A stretch of DNA of 64,000 nt from Hyphomicrobiales bacterium. GTDB taxonomy: Bacteria > Pseudomonadota > Alphaproteobacteria > Rhizobiales > Xanthobacteraceae. The notes beneath the pieces were generated by a model that saw only the letters and a program-made list of their open reading frames with translations, searched no databases and was not told where the DNA came from. The position numbers and the translations under genes were made by a program. Positions 62,030 through 64,000 of this stretch are shown here, in pieces. Within the stretch, counting starts at the first letter, position 1. The number at the start of each line of letters is the position of its first letter. The stretch lies in NCBI GenBank assembly GCA_017305665.1, contig JAFKKH010000018.1, positions 1 to 64,000 of the forward strand. Direction: 5' to 3'.

Positions 62030-64000
62030 TCAAAACTCGCCGTGCAGCCGCCCGGAGAATACATGCACCGGGCCACGATCTGCGTTGTAGGCGGGATTGG
62101 TGATGAGTTGATAATCGCCGGTGAACGTGAACTGCTTGTTGAGCGCGTAGGCGTAATAGGCTTCGAGCACGCGCTCGTTGCGGTAGTTGAGCCGGCCATC
62201 GCCGATCAGGACGCCGAGGCCGCCTGCGGCGATAAAGTCGCGATGATCCTTCGACAGCGCGTTGATGGCGCCGCCAAGGCCGATCACGTCGTCGGGCCGA
62301 CCCCATCGCGTGCCCTTGATCGAGGTGCCGAGCGAGAGGCTGGCATCGATATCGGTGAACGCCATGATTTCCGTCTTGCCGTCGTTCCAGCTCCAGCGGC
62401 CGAACAGTCCGATGTCGTCGGTGACGGCCTGCTCGAGGTTGATCACATAGCCGTACTTGATACGGCCGGTGCGGGTCTGCGCAATGTCGAGGTTGAATGC
62501 GGGATTGTTCAGCGTGTCGCGGTAGCTGCCCATATAGGCGCTGTTGAGCCAACCGATGGTGCGGAGCTTGCCGGGCTGACCGAACAGCGAATAGCGCGTT
62601 TCCAGCTCCAGCACGTATTCGCCGCGCTGGAATAGCCGGGTGTCGAAACTGTTCGAGTTGGATTCTGAATCCATCAGGAAATAGCCGCCGCGCAGCGCCC
62701 ATTGCTTCTGGTTGAATTCGGCAGTGACGCCGTAGCTGAGCCCGACCTTGTCGGCGGAATAGTCGAAGGCGCCCGGCGCCCACATCGACCAGTTCATGAA
62801 ATCCTTGCGCGTATCCTTGGCGTAGGCGTTGCCGTCGAACACGTCGGTCACCGCGAACTTGCCGGCCTGCAGCGTCAGACGCGAAATATCGACCTTGCCA
62901 CCGAGTTGGGTCGGGCCACTCGGCAGATCCTCCTGCTCGCCGCCGAACCCGAAGGTCTGGCGCACGAACAGCCGTGATGTGTTGTAGTGCGGATAGGGGA
63001 AGTTGGACTTCTGCGCCTCACCGCTTGGGAAGCCCGCGGTGCCCACGGTGTCATTGAGGCCAAAGCCCTGAAGGAGTTCGGGGTTGTAGTAGACCTCGCC
63101 GCCGTTCCAAAGCCGCGCGTTCAAGAACAGGCTGTTGCTCCAGGTCGCTTGATACTGCGCCGCAGGCGTCAGGCTGTTGGTGCCGCTGTAGGGGGCGCGG
63201 AATGCCGGATAGCCTTGGCCGAGATAGGTCGTCTGGCCATGAATTTCCCAACGGTCGGATTCGGGATCGGTCAGCGACTTCAGCGGGAGATCGGCGCCCG
63301 GTGCGGACCAGTCCAGTTTGCGGTTGAGACCGACGCGGATCGCCTGCATGTCCATCGTCGCGGCGTATTGGGTGGCCGATGGAAACTGAACGTTCGCCTT
63401 GTCGAATTGATAGTAGAGATACTCGAGCCGCGCGCTCCAATGTGGCGCGAAAGCGTACTCAAGTCCGGCGCCGGCAACCCAGCCAAGGCGGATGTTCAGC
63501 GCCTTCTCCTGATCACCCGCCGGCGGATTGTTCAGGTAGCGCTCGCCGGCCCAGGCGAGACCGCCAGTGGCATAGGCGAGCCATGGGCCGCTCGTGTAGC
63601 CGATCCGTCCGCGCGCCGTTCCGACGAAATCCCATTGATGGATGACATCCGAGCGCGCGGTTGCCAGCGACGAGACGATCGAATTGGATTCGATATAGCT
63701 CGGAAACGAGATGTCGGCTTCGGCGCCGAGCAGTAGTCCCGAGGAAAGCTGGACGTTGTAGCCGGCCTGCAAGCCGCCGATGGTACCGCCGAAGTCGTGG
63801 TGGCCGGTGGCCGGTGCGGGATCGAAAAGCGTGGCCGTAGATCGGCCGCCGCCAAAGCCGGCATGGGCGCCGAAGTAGAGGCCGGTCCAGTCGATGACAG
63901 GCTGGGGGATCGCCTTGACAGGGCGCGGGATGCCGACATCCGCCGCAAAGGCAAGGCCGTTCATTGCCAGCGCCCCCAGAGCCGCACCTGCCAGCACACG
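62030..64000 (-). CDS. Two-barrel outer-membrane protein: Omp25-like plus OprB-type carbohydrate porin (5' end cut)
   Basis: At least 656 residues; the frame runs to the right edge and the likely start is outside, since the signal peptide lacks its basic residues. After ...MNGLAFA the part DWTGLYFGAHAGFGGGRSTA to about residue 230 is an eight-stranded Omp25/RopB-like barrel ending in VGLNRKLDW. From about 235 the sequence becomes an OprB-type sugar porin (WEIHGQTTYLGQGYPAF, then ALRGGYFLMDSESNSNSFDT and FTGDYQLITNPAYNADRGPV) ending in phenylalanine. Both barrels look complete. The gene is convergent with the glutamate-synthase-like gene, 5 bp apart. Confidence 0.85.
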   Translation of the reverse strand, partial: RVLAGAALGALAMNGLAFAADVGIPRPVKAIPQPVIDWTGLYFGAHAGFGGGRSTATLFDPAPATGHHDFGGTIGGLQAGYNVQLSSGLLLGAEADISFPSYIESNSIVSSLATARSDVIHQWDFVGTARGRIGYTSGPWLAYATGGLAWAGERYLNNPPAGDQEKALNIRLGWVAGAGLEYAFAPHWSARLEYLYYQFDKANVQFPSATQYAATMDMQAIRVGLNRKLDWSAPGADLPLKSLTDPESDRWEIHGQTTYLGQGYPAFRAPYSGTNSLTPAAQYQATWSNSLFLNARLWNGGEVYYNPELLQGFGLNDTVGTAGFPSGEAQKSNFPYPHYNTSRLFVRQTFGFGGEQEDLPSGPTQLGGKVDISRLTLQAGKFAVTDVFDGNAYAKDTRKDFMNWSMWAPGAFDYSADKVGLSYGVTAEFNQKQWALRGGYFLMDSESNSNSFDTRLFQRGEYVLELETRYSLFGQPGKLRTIGWLNSAYMGSYRDTLNNPAFNLDIAQTRTGRIKYGYVINLEQAVTDDIGLFGRWSWNDGKTEIMAFTDIDASLSLGTSIKGTRWGRPDDVIGLGGAINALSKDHRDFIAAGGLGVLIGDGRLNYRNERVLEAYYAYALNKQFTFTGDYQLITNPAYNADRGPVHVFSGRLHGEF

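Overview
The window is GC-rich chromosomal DNA from an alphaproteobacterium of the order Hyphomicrobiales, most likely the Bradyrhizobium/Rhodopseudomonas/Afipia group (Nitrobacteraceae). This rests on a gcrA-type cell-cycle regulator, a phoR-pstSCAB-phoU-phoB locus with a perfect PHO box, Bradyrhizobium-like porins, a PAS_5-type protein and short palindromic intergenic repeats. It reads as core genome with catabolic cassettes. I found no transposase, integrase, CRISPR array, prophage or rRNA. There is one tRNA gene, tRNA-Arg(CCT). Both ends cut a gene: mutS at the left and an outer-membrane porin at the right.

Layout. 1-5.1 kb: 5' half of mutS, a partial protocatechuate set (pcaF, pcaH, pcaG) and a small secreted protein. 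5.1-9.6 kb: marR-emrA-emrB multidrug efflux operon and a patatin-like lipase. 9.7-16.7 kb: a Fur/Zur-type regulator, a DMT permease, ispG, a membrane diguanylate cyclase, a CPA1 antiporter, a LysE exporter and an NTF2-like protein. 17-24.9 kb: a secreted caspase-like protein preceded by a perfect CRP-type palindrome, a DUF1345 protein, ispA, mtgA, rpmF, two unknown genes and an EAL protein with a degenerate GGDEF domain. 24.9-26.9 kb: an SDR and a polysaccharide deacetylase.

27-36.7 kb is a same-strand run: a BON/OmpA envelope protein, a 98-residue membrane protein, a UPF0104 membrane protein overlapping phoR, then pstSCAB, phoU and phoB. A perfect PHO box lies between phoR and pstS and a perfect hairpin between pstS and pstC. 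36.9-41.5 kb: gcrA, argD-argF, a VOC protein and hslO. 41.5-47.9 kb: a minus-strand acyl-CoA dehydrogenase pair with a crotonase-fold protein, an SDR, GlsB-like and YidB-like proteins, and a ketopantoate reductase family protein.

47.9-56.4 kb: tRNA-Arg, a porin, an alpha/beta hydrolase, an FMN 2-hydroxyacid oxidase and a gentisate cassette (FAD monooxygenase, MarR regulator and glutathione-dependent isomerase, divergent from gentisate 1,2-dioxygenase). No fumarylpyruvate hydrolase is visible. 56.4-64 kb: a CurA-type oxidoreductase, a PAS_5-like protein, ferredoxin-NADP reductase, a PiT phosphate transporter, an orphan membrane-anchored glutamate-synthase-like protein and a two-barrel Omp25/OprB-type porin.

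No large undescribed system stands out. The best leads are the caspase-like gene with its CRP-type site, the BON/OmpA-UPF0104-PhoR arrangement, the paired acyl-CoA dehydrogenases with an atypical crotonase, the two-barrel porin, and several perfect palindromes that look like unassigned operators.
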